DNA from: Bacteroidota bacterium
GTDB lineage: Bacteria; Bacteroidota; Bacteroidia; Sphingobacteriales; Sphingobacteriaceae
Reading direction: 5' to 3'
Length of the DNA stretch: 64,000 nucleotides
Assembly (NCBI GenBank): GCA_023450085.1
Contig: JAEXHI010000012.1
Location: forward strand, 1 to 64,000
A program made the translations under genes and the position numbers. The first letter of the stretch is position 1. Every line of letters starts with the position of its first letter. Positions 1-8,284 of this stretch are shown one piece after another. The notes below the pieces were generated by a model, which ran no database searches, was not told the origin of the DNA, and worked only from the letters and a program-made list of their open reading frames with translations.

Positions 1-26
1 CCAACCAACCAACCAACCAACCAACC
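1..26. repeat. CCAA tetranucleotide tandem repeat
   Basis: Six and a half perfect copies of CCAA fill the first 26 bases, about 78 bases upstream of the serine hydrolase start codon. The array may continue beyond the left edge. A run of this type is prone to slippage. It lies outside the coding region, so any effect would be on promoter spacing or the leader. Two copies of ACAGTTAACC follow at about 28 and 52. Confidence 0.9.
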
Positions 27-103
27 GACAGTTAACCAATTCAACAACTAAACAGTTAACCCAACCATTAAAAACCCTATCTTTAGCTATCAACAAAACC
101 AAC

Positions 104-1351
104 ATGCACAAAACTCTTCTCTCTTTACTTTTATTGATCAGCACTAGTACCATGGCACAGCAAACTGATACCACTTTTTTAAAGCAATTGCTAGAAAGCA
201 AGCCTGAACTATTTTCGGGAATACTTAAGCATCCCAATAAAAATGAAGTACAGATCATGTACACCCAAGTAAACCGAGATAAAAACAACCAACCTAGCTT
301 TAAAACTTTCAGTTATCGTATTAACCCTAAACATTACTTTTATCCTGCTAGTACGGTAAAACTAGCTGCAGTTATTTTCGCTTTGGAGAAAATCAATGAG
401 CTTAACGTTAAAGGCCTCACCGCCTATAGTACCATGATCACGGATACTGCTTTTAAAGGGCAAACTGCCGTAAGTAAAGATGAAACGGCGGCTGATGGCA
501 AACCTAACATCGCCCATTATATCAAAAAAGTATTGCTTACTAGTGATAATGATGCCTATAACCGCTTGTTTGAGTTTGTTGGCAGGGCCGAAATGAATGC
601 CAAGCTCAAAAAGTATGGCATGAAGGAAAGCCGTATCCTTAATCGTTTAGCCATAGGCGATGGTGGCGAAAGGGAGAAAAATACCAACCCTATCCGCTTT
701 TACAATGGTGATACATTGGTATATCGTCAAGCGGCACAGTACGACCCAAACAATTATCCACTGGATTTAACTAATCTTATTGTGGGTGTAGGCTACATGG
801 ATAGTAACGAACAATTGGTAAATAGACCTTACAGTTTTGAAAACAAGAATGTGTTTACCATTAAAGATCAGCAGTCGCTCATGAAACGTTTGATGATGCC
901 TGAAGCTTTCGCTAAAAAGGAAAGGTTTAAGCTATCCCCTGCCGACTACCAGTTAATTTATACCTACATGAGCAAGTTCCCTACCGAAAGTGATTATCCT
1001 AAATATGATGCTAAAGAATTTTGGCCTACCTACGCCAAGATGCTTTTTTATGGTAGGGATAAAAATGCCGTAATTGAACCTCACATTCGTATTTTTGATA
1101 AGTATGGTGATAGCTATGGCTTCATTATCGATAATGCTTACATCGTTGATTTTAAAAATGGTGTAGAGTTTTTCCTTACCGCTGTGGTACAAAGTAACGA
1201 AGATGGTATCTATAACGATGGCAAATATGAATACGAAACGGTTTGTTATCCTTTCATGAAAAACCTAGGCCGTAGTATTTATGAATACGAATTACAACGA
1301 AAAAAAGCTCATCAGCCTAATTTGGGTAAATATGTAATGGATTATAAGTAG
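104..1351 (+). CDS. Secreted beta-lactamase-fold serine hydrolase
   Basis: The 415-residue protein starts with a signal peptide (hydrophobic residues 4-16, cleavage near AQQ at 18-20). The active-site pattern of the class A beta-lactamase/transpeptidase fold is visible: STVK at residues 83-86 (nucleophile Ser83, Lys86) and SDN at 147-149. It is longer than a true class A beta-lactamase (about 290 residues), and I do not see a clear KTG motif. A periplasmic serine hydrolase of the beta-lactamase2 type is therefore a better label than an antibiotic-resistance enzyme. The gene stands alone. The substrate is unknown. Confidence 0.8.
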   Translation: MHKTLLSLLLLISTSTMAQQTDTTFLKQLLESKPELFSGILKHPNKNEVQIMYTQVNRDKNNQPSFKTFSYRINPKHYFYPASTVKLAAVIFALEKINELNVKGLTAYSTMITDTAFKGQTAVSKDETAADGKPNIAHYIKKVLLTSDNDAYNRLFEFVGRAEMNAKLKKYGMKESRILNRLAIGDGGEREKNTNPIRFYNGDTLVYRQAAQYDPNNYPLDLTNLIVGVGYMDSNEQLVNRPYSFENKNVFTIKDQQSLMKRLMMPEAFAKKERFKLSPADYQLIYTYMSKFPTESDYPKYDAKEFWPTYAKMLFYGRDKNAVIEPHIRIFDKYGDSYGFIIDNAYIVDFKNGVEFFLTAVVQSNEDGIYNDGKYEYETVCYPFMKNLGRSIYEYELQRKKAHQPNLGKYVMDYK

Positions 1352-1775
1352 GGATTAGGGGCTAGGAATTAGGAGTTAGTGGTTAGTGGCTAGTTTATTT
1401 GCACTAGCCAAACACCTAATTCTAACAAATCTAATTTGAAAATATAACCGGTTGTTAGATCTCTCCTAACCTCGAGATGACGACAAAGGTAGTGTGATGA
1501 GGCAAAGTGAAAAAGAGATAGGAACCTATTGAATCTAGCAAAGCCTAATTATTCGCTCATTGAAAACTGATCACTGATTTGTTAACTAGCGGTTATAAAC
1601 TGTTAACTATCAGAATAGTTTCCGTCAAACAAAAGTAACATTATCGATACAGAAAAAACTAGTTAAGATTTTTTTAGCGAATTTAGTATAAGGTTAAGGT
1701 ATTATTTTGTTTACGCAAACAGCATAATATTCAAAATCATTCTTGTCTCTCAATTACTAAATTAAACGCAAAAAC
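1352..1775. other. Intergenic region with repeat copy A and direct GTTAACTA motifs
   Basis: No gene is supported here. The first third is repeat copy A (1364-1497, listed separately). GTTAACTA occurs twice, at 1581-1588 and 1602-1609, spaced 21 bases start to start (two helical turns), which could be an operator for the gene at 1776. The final 130 bases are AT-rich and presumably hold the promoter for that gene. I found no convincing TAnnTTTG box. Confidence 0.5.
1364..1497. repeat. Direct repeat copy A (partner at 3861-3986)
   Basis: Starts AGGAATTAGGAGTTAGT and ends GACGACAAAGGTAGTGTGA. It aligns along its length with 3861-3986. The right half is nearly identical, including CTAATTCTAACAAATCTAA and TTAGATCTCTCCTAACCTCG. 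The main difference is about 8 extra bases in this copy (an additional GTTAGTGG). With its partner it brackets the two genes at 1776-3752. Confidence 0.9.
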
Positions 1776-2945
1776 ATGAAAAAATTTTTACTATTCTTTG
1801 TGGTGTTATTCACCTCGGTAGCAGCTTTCGCACAATTTCCTCAAAAAATTAATTATCAAGCTGTAGTTAGAAACAATGCCGGAGATCCTGTTCCCAGCCA
1901 AAATGTTTCCCTAAGGCTAAGCATTCTAAATGGCCCTTCGGGAGCTGCTCTTTACACAGAAACACATAACATAACCACCAACAACTTTGGATTGGTAAAT
2001 CTACAAATTGGAGCGGGTACTGTAGTTATAGGTACTTTTAGTGGTATCGACTGGAGTAGTGGTAACAGGTACCTAAAAATTGAAGCAGATATTACAGGCG
2101 GATCTAGCTACACGGCGCTTTCAACCACGGAACTGGTAAGTGTACCCTACTCCTTAAGCGCTCAACGTAGTCTTGACAATCAATGGACCATTACCGGAAC
2201 AAACATTAAAAACAGCAATACTGGAAGCATAGGAATTGGAACAGATCCCGCTGCAAGTGCAAAATTAGATATATCAGCTACGGATAAAGGTATTCTTATT
2301 CCAAGAGTAACTATGGCCAACAGACCTGCATCGCCCGTTGATGGACTTTTGATATACCAAACGGATAACACGCCAGGTTTTTACTATTACAAAGGTTCTG
2401 CTTGGGAACGCATGGCCGATAACTCTTCAATTAACAACGGAGGAGCAATTATTCCCTATGCTTCTGGTTCGCCAATTGTAATGACTACCATTGCTGGTGG
2501 GCTCGTTGGAACCACCTCGGTAATTGGCTTTGGTGCCTCCGCCGCTGGTGTAACGTTAACTGGTGGGACTATTAATGCTACTAGTATCTCAAATTTTGCC
2601 TTTATAACGCCTAGAAATGGCACTATTACTTCTATATCGGTTTTTTTTAGTAATACTGTAGCACTATCGTTAATTGGCACTACAATTAGTGTCACTGCTC
2701 AACTTTATTCGGCACCTGCTGGTTCCAATACTTTTTCTCCCGTTCCCGGGGCAGCAGTGACGTTATCACCTGCACTAACGGGCCTAGTTGCTATAGGATT
2801 CACCATGTCTGGGTCTACTACTGGCTTGAATATACCTGTAACTGCGGGTAATCGCTACTTAATGGTATATAGTGCCACTGCCTCAGGACTTACACTAATT
2901 AATACCGTTACAGGTCACGCTAGTGCAGGAATTAGTATCAATTAA
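1776..2945 (+). CDS. Secreted protein with C-terminal BclB-like exosporium domain
   Basis: The 389-residue protein has a signal peptide (about 1-19, ending AAFA). Residues 20-130 form a beta-rich N-terminal domain (starts FPQKINYQAVVRN) seen in many Bacteroidota surface proteins. Residues about 150-215 carry the fibre-like phrase 'SIGIGTDPAASAKLDI ... GLLIYQTDNTPGFYYYKG'. Residues about 225-389 closely resemble the BclB C-terminal domain of Bacillus/Clostridium exosporium proteins: PYASGSPIVMTTIAGGLVG, a PRNGTITSIS stretch, NRYLMVYSATASG and a final NTVTGHASAGISIN. I recognised that domain by its phrasing, not by a search. Its short-residue-rich make-up suggests a trimeric surface fibre tip. 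The T9SS gene at 2973 follows after 27 bases and is probably co-transcribed. Confidence 0.78.
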   Translation: MKKFLLFFVVLFTSVAAFAQFPQKINYQAVVRNNAGDPVPSQNVSLRLSILNGPSGAALYTETHNITTNNFGLVNLQIGAGTVVIGTFSGIDWSSGNRYLKIEADITGGSSYTALSTTELVSVPYSLSAQRSLDNQWTITGTNIKNSNTGSIGIGTDPAASAKLDISATDKGILIPRVTMANRPASPVDGLLIYQTDNTPGFYYYKGSAWERMADNSSINNGGAIIPYASGSPIVMTTIAGGLVGTTSVIGFGASAAGVTLTGGTINATSISNFAFITPRNGTITSISVFFSNTVALSLIGTTISVTAQLYSAPAGSNTFSPVPGAAVTLSPALTGLVAIGFTMSGSTTGLNIPVTAGNRYLMVYSATASGLTLINTVTGHASAGISIN

Positions 2946-2972
2946 CTCATATAGTCACTAAAAATTAAGCTC

Positions 2973-3752
2973 ATGAAAATTAAATCAAAGCTAGTGGCTG
3001 TATTAACCATGTGCGCTATAGGGTTAAATGCCGCTGCCCAAAATACTACCAACCAGACTTTGGCTAGTACTGGGGGCTCTGGCCAGTTAACTAATGGAAA
3101 TTTTCTTTTTTTTACAGTTGGTGAACCTATCATTACTACAGTTAGTACTGGCAATATTCAACTTACCCAAGGTTTCCATCAAAAGTATTCGCTAACTCCC
3201 TTGCCAGTAGCATTTACATCTATTGGTGTAACAGCTCAAGGAAGTCATCATCTACTTAAATGGACCACTTCTATGGAACTAAACAACGATTATTTTTTAG
3301 TAGAAAGAAGTGTAGATAATAATGACTTTGTACCGCTTAGAAATGTGTATACCAAAGCAGCAAACGGCAATAGCAATAGCCCATTAAATTATAGTTATGC
3401 GAACTACGATATCAAAAATGGCATTAACTATTATCGTTTAAAACAATTTGACCGCAACGGAGACTCTAAATACTCAGACGTTGTAGAAATAAAAAGCGAT
3501 GGTGTATTAAATGAGGCAGGCATTAGCCTATATCCCAATCCCGTAAATAACGAAACGACTCTTAGCATAGCTGGCAATATCAGCAAAGCCGCCAAAGCGC
3601 AAATCGTAAACGTAAATGGACAGGTAGTAAAAGAGATCAAAGTGAGTGAAGCCTCTACATATTTACAACTTCAAAATCTAAATATAGGCACCTATTTTCT
3701 TCAATATGAAGATAATGGAATCAAAAAAACAATCAAGTTTGTAAAACTTTAA
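2973..3752 (+). CDS. T9SS type A sorting domain protein
   Basis: The 259-residue protein has a signal peptide (1-22, ending AAAQ). Residues 23-75 contain a short 'TLASTGGSGQL ... FFTVGEP ... LTQGFHQKY' region common at the N-terminus of small Bacteroidota T9SS proteins. A fibronectin-like module follows ('LPVAFTSIGVTAQGSHHLLKW' to 'NYYRLKQFDRNGDSKYSDV'). The C-terminal 75 residues are a type A sorting domain (LYPNPVNNETTLSI ... GTYFLQYEDNG ... KTIKFVKL). It is expected to be exported by type IX secretion and anchored or released at the surface. No catalytic domain is visible. It sits directly after the BclB-like gene, and the two probably make one surface structure. Confidence 0.82.
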   Translation: MKIKSKLVAVLTMCAIGLNAAAQNTTNQTLASTGGSGQLTNGNFLFFTVGEPIITTVSTGNIQLTQGFHQKYSLTPLPVAFTSIGVTAQGSHHLLKWTTSMELNNDYFLVERSVDNNDFVPLRNVYTKAANGNSNSPLNYSYANYDIKNGINYYRLKQFDRNGDSKYSDVVEIKSDGVLNEAGISLYPNPVNNETTLSIAGNISKAAKAQIVNVNGQVVKEIKVSEASTYLQLQNLNIGTYFLQYEDNGIKKTIKFVKL

Positions 3753-3754
3753 GC

Positions 3755-3817
3755 CTGCTATAATTACAAAGTCGGCATCTTTAAATGGGATACTGACTTT
3801 GTAATTTATTGTAGCAG
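3755..3817 (+). terminator. Large stem-loop after the T9SS gene
   Basis: CTGCTATAATTACAAAGTC at 3755-3773 pairs with the complementary arm ending GTAGCAG at 3817. The core AATTACAAAGTC/GACTTTGTAATT is perfect and the loop lies around 3780-3788. It starts three bases past the stop codon. No U-run follows, so it may be an mRNA 3'-end stabiliser rather than a classic intrinsic terminator. Confidence 0.6.
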
Positions 3818-3860
3818 CAATGCTATTCTATCCTGCTTAAAGAGCGCCTATGTAATGGTT

Positions 3861-3986
3861 AGAAATTAGGAGTTAGTAGCTAGTTCATTTGCGCTGGCTA
3901 AACATCTAATTCTAACAAATCTAATTTGAAAATACAACAGCTGTTAGATCTCTCCTAACCTCGAGATGACGACAAAGGTAGTGTGA
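3861..3986. repeat. Direct repeat copy B (partner at 1364-1497)
   Basis: Same orientation as copy A, from AGAAATTAGGAGTTAGTAG to GACGACAAAGGTAGTGTGA. The segment GATCTCTCCTAACCTCGAGA resembles a half-site of the palindromic GTCAT-TCGA-GAGATCT elements found between genes in Pedobacter-like genomes; that likeness is from memory. Confidence 0.9.
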
Positions 3987-4102
3987 CGATGATAATGGAA
4001 CTTGAAACGATGATAGTCTAATCAGTTTATTTGTACTGACTAGTCGCTCCAAGTCATCTCAACTTTGCATTCTGACTATTTGGTAGTGACCAATTAAGCA
4101 TT

Positions 4103-4197
4103 CTGTCATCCAGAGCGTAACCTGTACCGAAAATTCGGTAGCGAAGGATCTTTAACTAATGCTAATGGAGATTCTTCACTGCGTTCAGAATGACAAG
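4103..4197. repeat. Imperfect inverted-repeat intergenic element
   Basis: The left arm CTGTCATCCAGAGCG is followed by GCGAAGGATCTTT. The right arm is GGAGATTCTTCACTGCG followed by TTCAGAATGACAAG, so the outer ends pair. A perfect inner hairpin, TACCGAA (4125-4131) with TTCGGTA (4134-4140), is nested in the left arm. This has the form of a short palindromic extragenic element. A related half-element is at 39382-39423. Confidence 0.7.
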
Positions 4198-4372
4198 TAG
4201 GTGAATCCAGCGTACAAAGGAAGTAATAGCAACCAAAATAACGAAATAGCCAAGAAAGTGACGCTAACTAATTTGCATTATGAAACGATGGTAGTCTCAT
4301 CAGTCTATTTGGGTATTGATTATTCGCTTATTGGTCATTATCACATCATTCAATTAACTCATTATCCGATCA

Positions 4373-5293
4373 TCACACCTGTTCCGGAAGTGTTTCTTCA
4401 GTAGGTGTTGATTGGATTTTCTCCGATGGTTTATGCTTCCAACGACGATGGCTCCACAACCAGTAAGCGGGTTCTTCTTTAATAAAATCCTCTAAAAATC
4501 TGGTATGGGCTTCAGTAATTTCAAACTCGGCAGTTTCTTTTGGGGTAAGGCAAATAGGTACACAGTCAACCTCATAATAACCACGCTTTACATAACTGGT
4601 TTTTAGGTAAAACACTGGTCTGTTGGTTTTCATAGCTATCTTCTCCACCCCCATTTGTATCGCTGCTGGTTGGTTTAAAAGCATGGTCCAGTATTTCATA
4701 TCGTCTTTTGATGGCGATTGGTCGCTACCGAAAGTAAACATTGTTGGGCGGTCCTTGGTTGATTGGATGGTTCTAATGGTTTGTCGCATAGATACCATAT
4801 GATTGCCATACCTACTTCTCATCTTTAAAAACCAATTGTCAAAAAATTCATTGCTCAATGGTTTGTAGATAGGATAATGCTCGCCCGAAAAAGCCATACC
4901 AATGGCCATGCATACCCATTCATAATTTCCGTAATGGGATGAGCAGAACAACACACTTTCATTATTCTTAAGGTAAGCTTCTACCAAGTCGGTATTTTTA
5001 AAGCGTACACGTTTTTGCAATTCTTTTGCAGAGATACTATTCATTTTGATCACCTCTACAATTAGACAGGTCAAATACCTAAAAAAGGTTTTCTCAATGG
5101 TAATGATTTCATTTAATGATTTCTCTGGAAATGAATTTGACAAGTTCTCTCTCACTACCTTTTTACGATAACCAAAAACATGATAAACAAGCAAATAGAA
5201 AAAATCGGCGATAAGATATAAGAAACCCAAGGGCATCTTTGACAATAATCTTAAACTAAAAACTCCGAAGCGGGAGAACGCTTTTTGTAACAT
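4373..5293 (-). CDS. Lipid A biosynthesis acyltransferase, LpxL/HtrB type
   Basis: Predicted inner-membrane acyltransferase that adds a secondary acyl chain to a lipid A precursor. The family H-x4-D/E motif is present as HYGNYE (H120, E125 from the start used here). There is a hydrophobic N-terminal anchor (LGFLYLIADFFYLLVYHVFGY), RKKVVRENLSNSFP follows in the place typical of the family, and EPAYWLWSHRRWKHKP near the C-terminus is the other family signature. Total 306 residues. I start at ATG 5293 rather than the upstream TTG at 5314. That TTG lies inside a perfect TAnnTTTG -7 box, so it would not be in the transcript. The gene is divergent from the PqiA-like pair. Confidence 0.88.
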   Translation of the reverse strand: MLQKAFSRFGVFSLRLLSKMPLGFLYLIADFFYLLVYHVFGYRKKVVRENLSNSFPEKSLNEIITIEKTFFRYLTCLIVEVIKMNSISAKELQKRVRFKNTDLVEAYLKNNESVLFCSSHYGNYEWVCMAIGMAFSGEHYPIYKPLSNEFFDNWFLKMRSRYGNHMVSMRQTIRTIQSTKDRPTMFTFGSDQSPSKDDMKYWTMLLNQPAAIQMGVEKIAMKTNRPVFYLKTSYVKRGYYEVDCVPICLTPKETAEFEITEAHTRFLEDFIKEEPAYWLWSHRRWKHKPSEKIQSTPTEETLPEQV

Positions 5294-5311
5294 TGAAAAA
5301 ATATTTTTCCG

Positions 5312-5319
5312 CAAAGATA
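5312..5319 (-). promoter_or_regulatory. Bacteroidota -7 box (TATCTTTG) for lpxL-like gene
   Basis: Reading the minus strand, TATCTTTG is an exact match to TAnnTTTG. It ends 18 bases before the ATG at 5293. I do not see a clear TTG at the -33 position. The box settles the start codon choice. Confidence 0.7.
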
Positions 5320-5460
5320 ACAGAATACTATTAAATAATCTTTACGAAATAATGGTCTAATTTTTATGAAATTACCGTTTTGTCCAACCAACAAAGTCAA
5401 TGGTATGCAAACAATTAGCCTAGCTCCTACGTTATACGCCATAACATTAACCTTTGCACC

Positions 5461-6810
5461 TTGGCAACTAACACCTCAACCCAAACTAGTGGCAAATTTA
5501 GCTTAGTCAAAATCTCATTGATTTTGGTGCTTTTGGCCATCCTTGTCGCCCAAGCATATTCGGGCTACCAATTGCATCAACTTTCTCATCAACAACAAGT
5601 GCTAAAAAAGGATTATGCCGAGATGAACAACATCAACCTAGGGCTGTTCTCTATTTCCCAATGGCAAGATAAAATCCAAACGATTATAGTACGGCAAACT
5701 AGGAACCTTGAACTTACCGCCAAGCAAAAAAAGGAACTGCAGAAGGAAATTGAAGGTGTAATTATTGCCCTTATTGACAAAGCGGAGAACTTAGTGACCA
5801 AGCCAAAGAAAAAGTCACTTCGTGGTAAGATTGTGAAATTTGCGGTAAAGAATTTCATTGATGTAGATACACTAAAGAAAAAGGTGCCCGGCATAGCCCA
5901 TACCATTATTGGTAAAATAGATAACCCTAAGGCCAAACGTCAGTTGGGCACCATGGCATTGAAAAAGTTGGATGAGCTGGACGAAATCGAATCGATTGAT
6001 AGTACGCTAACTGTGAACGCGCAAAAAGTACAAAAAACCTATCAACAATATGGCGTAGCCGATGCCAGCACTTTTAACCAAAAGATTAAGAGCAAGCTCA
6101 AAAGCATTAACCGTGCTACTTATAATTATTGTACGGCCATGTTAATTGGGATTGTATTGTTTTTAGGGGCATGGGGTATTTTTCGTAAACAAAAAAAATT
6201 ATACGCCACGCTTTTCATTCTCTCTTTGGCCATGGCATTTATCTTATTGGCTGTAGGTTTAACTGCTTCTATGATTGAAGTAGATGCACGTATTGGGGCT
6301 ATTGACTTTACTTTGTTAGGGCAAGACATTACTTTCAGAGACCAAGTACTATTTTTCCAATCGAAAAGTATTCTAGATGTGGTTACTATTCTCATTAGTG
6401 GTTCTGCAATTGATTCTATTTTAGTGGGTATTCTGATTCTTATTTTCAGTATTCTATTTCCAGTAATGAAACTAAGCTCTACTGGTATTCATTTATTTGG
6501 CAGACAAAAATTGGCTGAAAACAAGTTCATCAAATACTTTGCTTTCCAATCGGGCAAATGGAGCATGGCCGACGTAATTGTGATTGCTATTTTGATGGCT
6601 TATATTGGCTTAAACGGTTTATTAGAAGCTCAACTGGCCCGCTTAGACATTCCTGTAAAATCGCTCACCATTATTTCTACCCATAATACAGCCTTACAAC
6701 CAGGTTATTTGATCTTTATTGCCTTTGTGCTTTTTGGTTTGATCCTTTCCACGATTCTAAAATCTATTAGCCCACACTATAGCCACACCTCAACTACCGA
6801 AAAACACTAA
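5461..6810 (+). CDS. PqiA-like multi-pass membrane protein (paralogue 1)
   Basis: The 449-residue protein has one N-terminal membrane segment (about 16-34), a charged, largely helical non-membrane region (about 45-215), then four membrane segments (about 221-240, 247-270, 315-335, 375-395) and a last one near 420-440. The C-terminal half has the paraquat-inducible protein A pattern, including GKWSMADVIVIAILMAYIGL. In E. coli PqiA works with MCE-domain lipid-transport proteins; no MCE gene is here. The start is TTG at 5461. The next methionine lies after the first membrane segment, and a stop lies just upstream in frame, so a non-ATG start seems real. The second paralogue follows after 35 bases. 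Confidence 0.72.
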   Translation: MATNTSTQTSGKFSLVKISLILVLLAILVAQAYSGYQLHQLSHQQQVLKKDYAEMNNINLGLFSISQWQDKIQTIIVRQTRNLELTAKQKKELQKEIEGVIIALIDKAENLVTKPKKKSLRGKIVKFAVKNFIDVDTLKKKVPGIAHTIIGKIDNPKAKRQLGTMALKKLDELDEIESIDSTLTVNAQKVQKTYQQYGVADASTFNQKIKSKLKSINRATYNYCTAMLIGIVLFLGAWGIFRKQKKLYATLFILSLAMAFILLAVGLTASMIEVDARIGAIDFTLLGQDITFRDQVLFFQSKSILDVVTILISGSAIDSILVGILILIFSILFPVMKLSSTGIHLFGRQKLAENKFIKYFAFQSGKWSMADVIVIAILMAYIGLNGLLEAQLARLDIPVKSLTIISTHNTALQPGYLIFIAFVLFGLILSTILKSISPHYSHTSTTEKH

Positions 6811-6845
6811 ACAATTTAACATACGACAGTTTAATCCCTAAAACC

Positions 6846-8177
6846 TTGAAAACCGTAAGCCAAAAATCAACATCCAAAAAAACACTGCTAAATCAGCTCC
6901 TACTGATTTTAGGACTTAGCATTTTGCTTGCTGCAGAGAGCTATTTTGGCTATCAATTATATACCCTGTCTGCACAACAAGAGCAACTTAAAGAAGACTA
7001 CTCCACGGCCAACAACATTACCTTTGGCGTGTTTTCATTAGACTTGTGGCGTGATAAGCTTTCGAATATTGTAACCCATAAGATTAAAGATTTCAAGGTA
7101 AGTGATGAGCAAAAAAAGGAACTGCGTGAGGAGATTGAAAAGGAATTGCATGGCATGATAGACGAGGTAGTGGCACAATTTGATAAACCACAGAAAAGCC
7201 TTGGCGACAAGCTCAAAAAATTTGCGTTTAAACAATTGGTAGAACCCAAAGAACTTCATGAACAAGTGCCATCTTTTGCCCGTACCATTGTTAACCGTAT
7301 TAACGCACCAAGGGCCATCAAAAAATTAAAAGGTATTGCTACTACTGAATTTAACGAACTGGCCGAACAAATTTACGACAGCACTGCTACTGCACATAGC
7401 AAAATGACCAAATATTTATTCAAAAAGTATCAGGTAAACAGTATTTCAAGCTTCAATACGCATCTAGAAAAAAGATTGGAAAGCATTAGAAAAGTGACCT
7501 ACAATTACGCTTACGCTATGCTTGGCTGCGTGGTGGCTGCATTGTGTTTTTGGCTCCCTTTAAGAAGGAAATTAAAGTTGCACACCCCACTTTTTGTAAT
7601 GTCGTTACTTATGGCTTTGGTATTGCTCATTGTGGGTTGTACGGTTTCCATTATCGAGGTAGATGCTCGCTTAAGTCATTTGGAACTTCATTTACTTGGC
7701 GAAAAACTGGCTTTTAGCAATCAAGTTTTGTTTTATCAATCTAAAAGTATTTTAGGTACTGCAGAGGTATTAATTCAACAGCCTAAACCCGATTCGATTA
7801 CCGTGGGCGTACTCATCATCTTATTTGTTATTATTTTACCCATTTTAAGAATGACGGCAAGGGGCCTGCATATGTTGTGTTCCCCTCCCATTTCCGAAAA
7901 TAAAATAACCAGATACCTTGCCTTTGATTCTGCCAAATGGGATATGGCCGATGTAATGGTAGTGGGTATATTGATGACCTACATTGGTTTGAATGGTATT
8001 TTACAAAGCCAGTTATCTGACTTGAACATCAAAAGTGAAACCTTGGTAACTAACACCATTAACTATACCTCCCTACAGCCTGGATTTATCATTTTTGTAG
8101 GCTATGTGGCCTTTACCATTATACTTTCTTACCTCATGAAGAACGTAGCCTGTCCTCCAAAAGAGCCCACTAAATAA
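6846..8177 (+). CDS. PqiA-like multi-pass membrane protein (paralogue 2)
   Basis: The 443-residue protein is a tandem duplicate of the gene before it. It has the same order of N-terminal anchor, helical region (QKKELREEIEKEL matches QKKELQKEIEGVI), 'SIIEVDARLSHLELHLLGE' block and AKWDMADVMVVGILMTYIGLNG PqiA signature. The two differ enough to be an old duplication. It also begins with TTG (6846), with no suitable ATG before the first membrane segment. The pair probably forms one operon and perhaps a hetero-oligomeric envelope protein. Function in Bacteroidota is not established. Confidence 0.72.
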   Translation: MKTVSQKSTSKKTLLNQLLLILGLSILLAAESYFGYQLYTLSAQQEQLKEDYSTANNITFGVFSLDLWRDKLSNIVTHKIKDFKVSDEQKKELREEIEKELHGMIDEVVAQFDKPQKSLGDKLKKFAFKQLVEPKELHEQVPSFARTIVNRINAPRAIKKLKGIATTEFNELAEQIYDSTATAHSKMTKYLFKKYQVNSISSFNTHLEKRLESIRKVTYNYAYAMLGCVVAALCFWLPLRRKLKLHTPLFVMSLLMALVLLIVGCTVSIIEVDARLSHLELHLLGEKLAFSNQVLFYQSKSILGTAEVLIQQPKPDSITVGVLIILFVIILPILRMTARGLHMLCSPPISENKITRYLAFDSAKWDMADVMVVGILMTYIGLNGILQSQLSDLNIKSETLVTNTINYTSLQPGFIIFVGYVAFTIILSYLMKNVACPPKEPTK

Positions 8178-8217
8178 GTTTTTACTTTTCAATGGCGAAT
8201 CAAATTGGATTCATTGC

Positions 8218-8225
8218 TATATTTG
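8218..8225 (+). promoter_or_regulatory. -7 box TATATTTG for small RNA copy 1
   Basis: Exact match to TAnnTTTG, four bases (TGCC) upstream of the conserved 20-base segment. The -33 TTG is not evident at the usual 19-21 base spacing. Confidence 0.6.
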
Positions 8226-8229
8226 TGCC

Positions 8230-8284
8230 GAGAGCGTTAATTTAGATGGCGGGGATGTTCGAAAGGGCATCTCCGTTTTTTTTT
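8230..8284 (+). ncRNA. Candidate small RNA, copy 1 of a two-member family
   Basis: The predicted transcript is about 55 nt. It begins with GAGAGCGTTAATTTAGATGG, identical to copy 2 at 39316. An intrinsic terminator follows: CGGGGATG (8250-8257) pairs with CATCTCCG (8268-8275) with one G-U pair and a 10-base loop, and nine Ts run to 8284. There is no start codon and no room for a protein. TGCAGTA directly after the T-run is shared with copy 2. The unit lies between the 3' ends of the PqiA-like pair and the MoxR operon, so it is not a leader of either. Promoter, conserved 5' end and terminator are read directly from sequence. That it is a regulatory RNA is inference. Confidence 0.65.

Larger units (their letters stand above)
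3818..4372. other. Repeat-rich intergenic region
   Basis: No gene is supported. It contains repeat copy B (3861-3986) and a second, shorter direct repeat: TGAAACGATGATAGTCTAAT at 4003-4022, continuing to 4033, matches 4281-4311 with three mismatches in 31 bases. It also contains an imperfect inverted-repeat element (4103-4197). ATTATTCGCTTATTG near 4317 matches ATTATTCGCTCATTG near 1548, in the same order relative to the repeats, so the similarity with the region before 1776 is patchy and longer than the core repeat. A short open frame from 4201 runs through these repeats and is not credible as a gene. Confidence 0.65.

Noticed and set aside
104..1351. Antibiotic-resistance beta-lactamase
   Set aside because: SxxK and SDN are present, but length and the remaining sequence do not match a classical class A enzyme, and no KTG is clear.
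4201..4404. 67-codon open frame on the plus strand
   Set aside because: It starts with a non-ATG codon, runs through the repeat region and into the 3' end of the acyltransferase gene on the other strand, and shows no protein-like composition.
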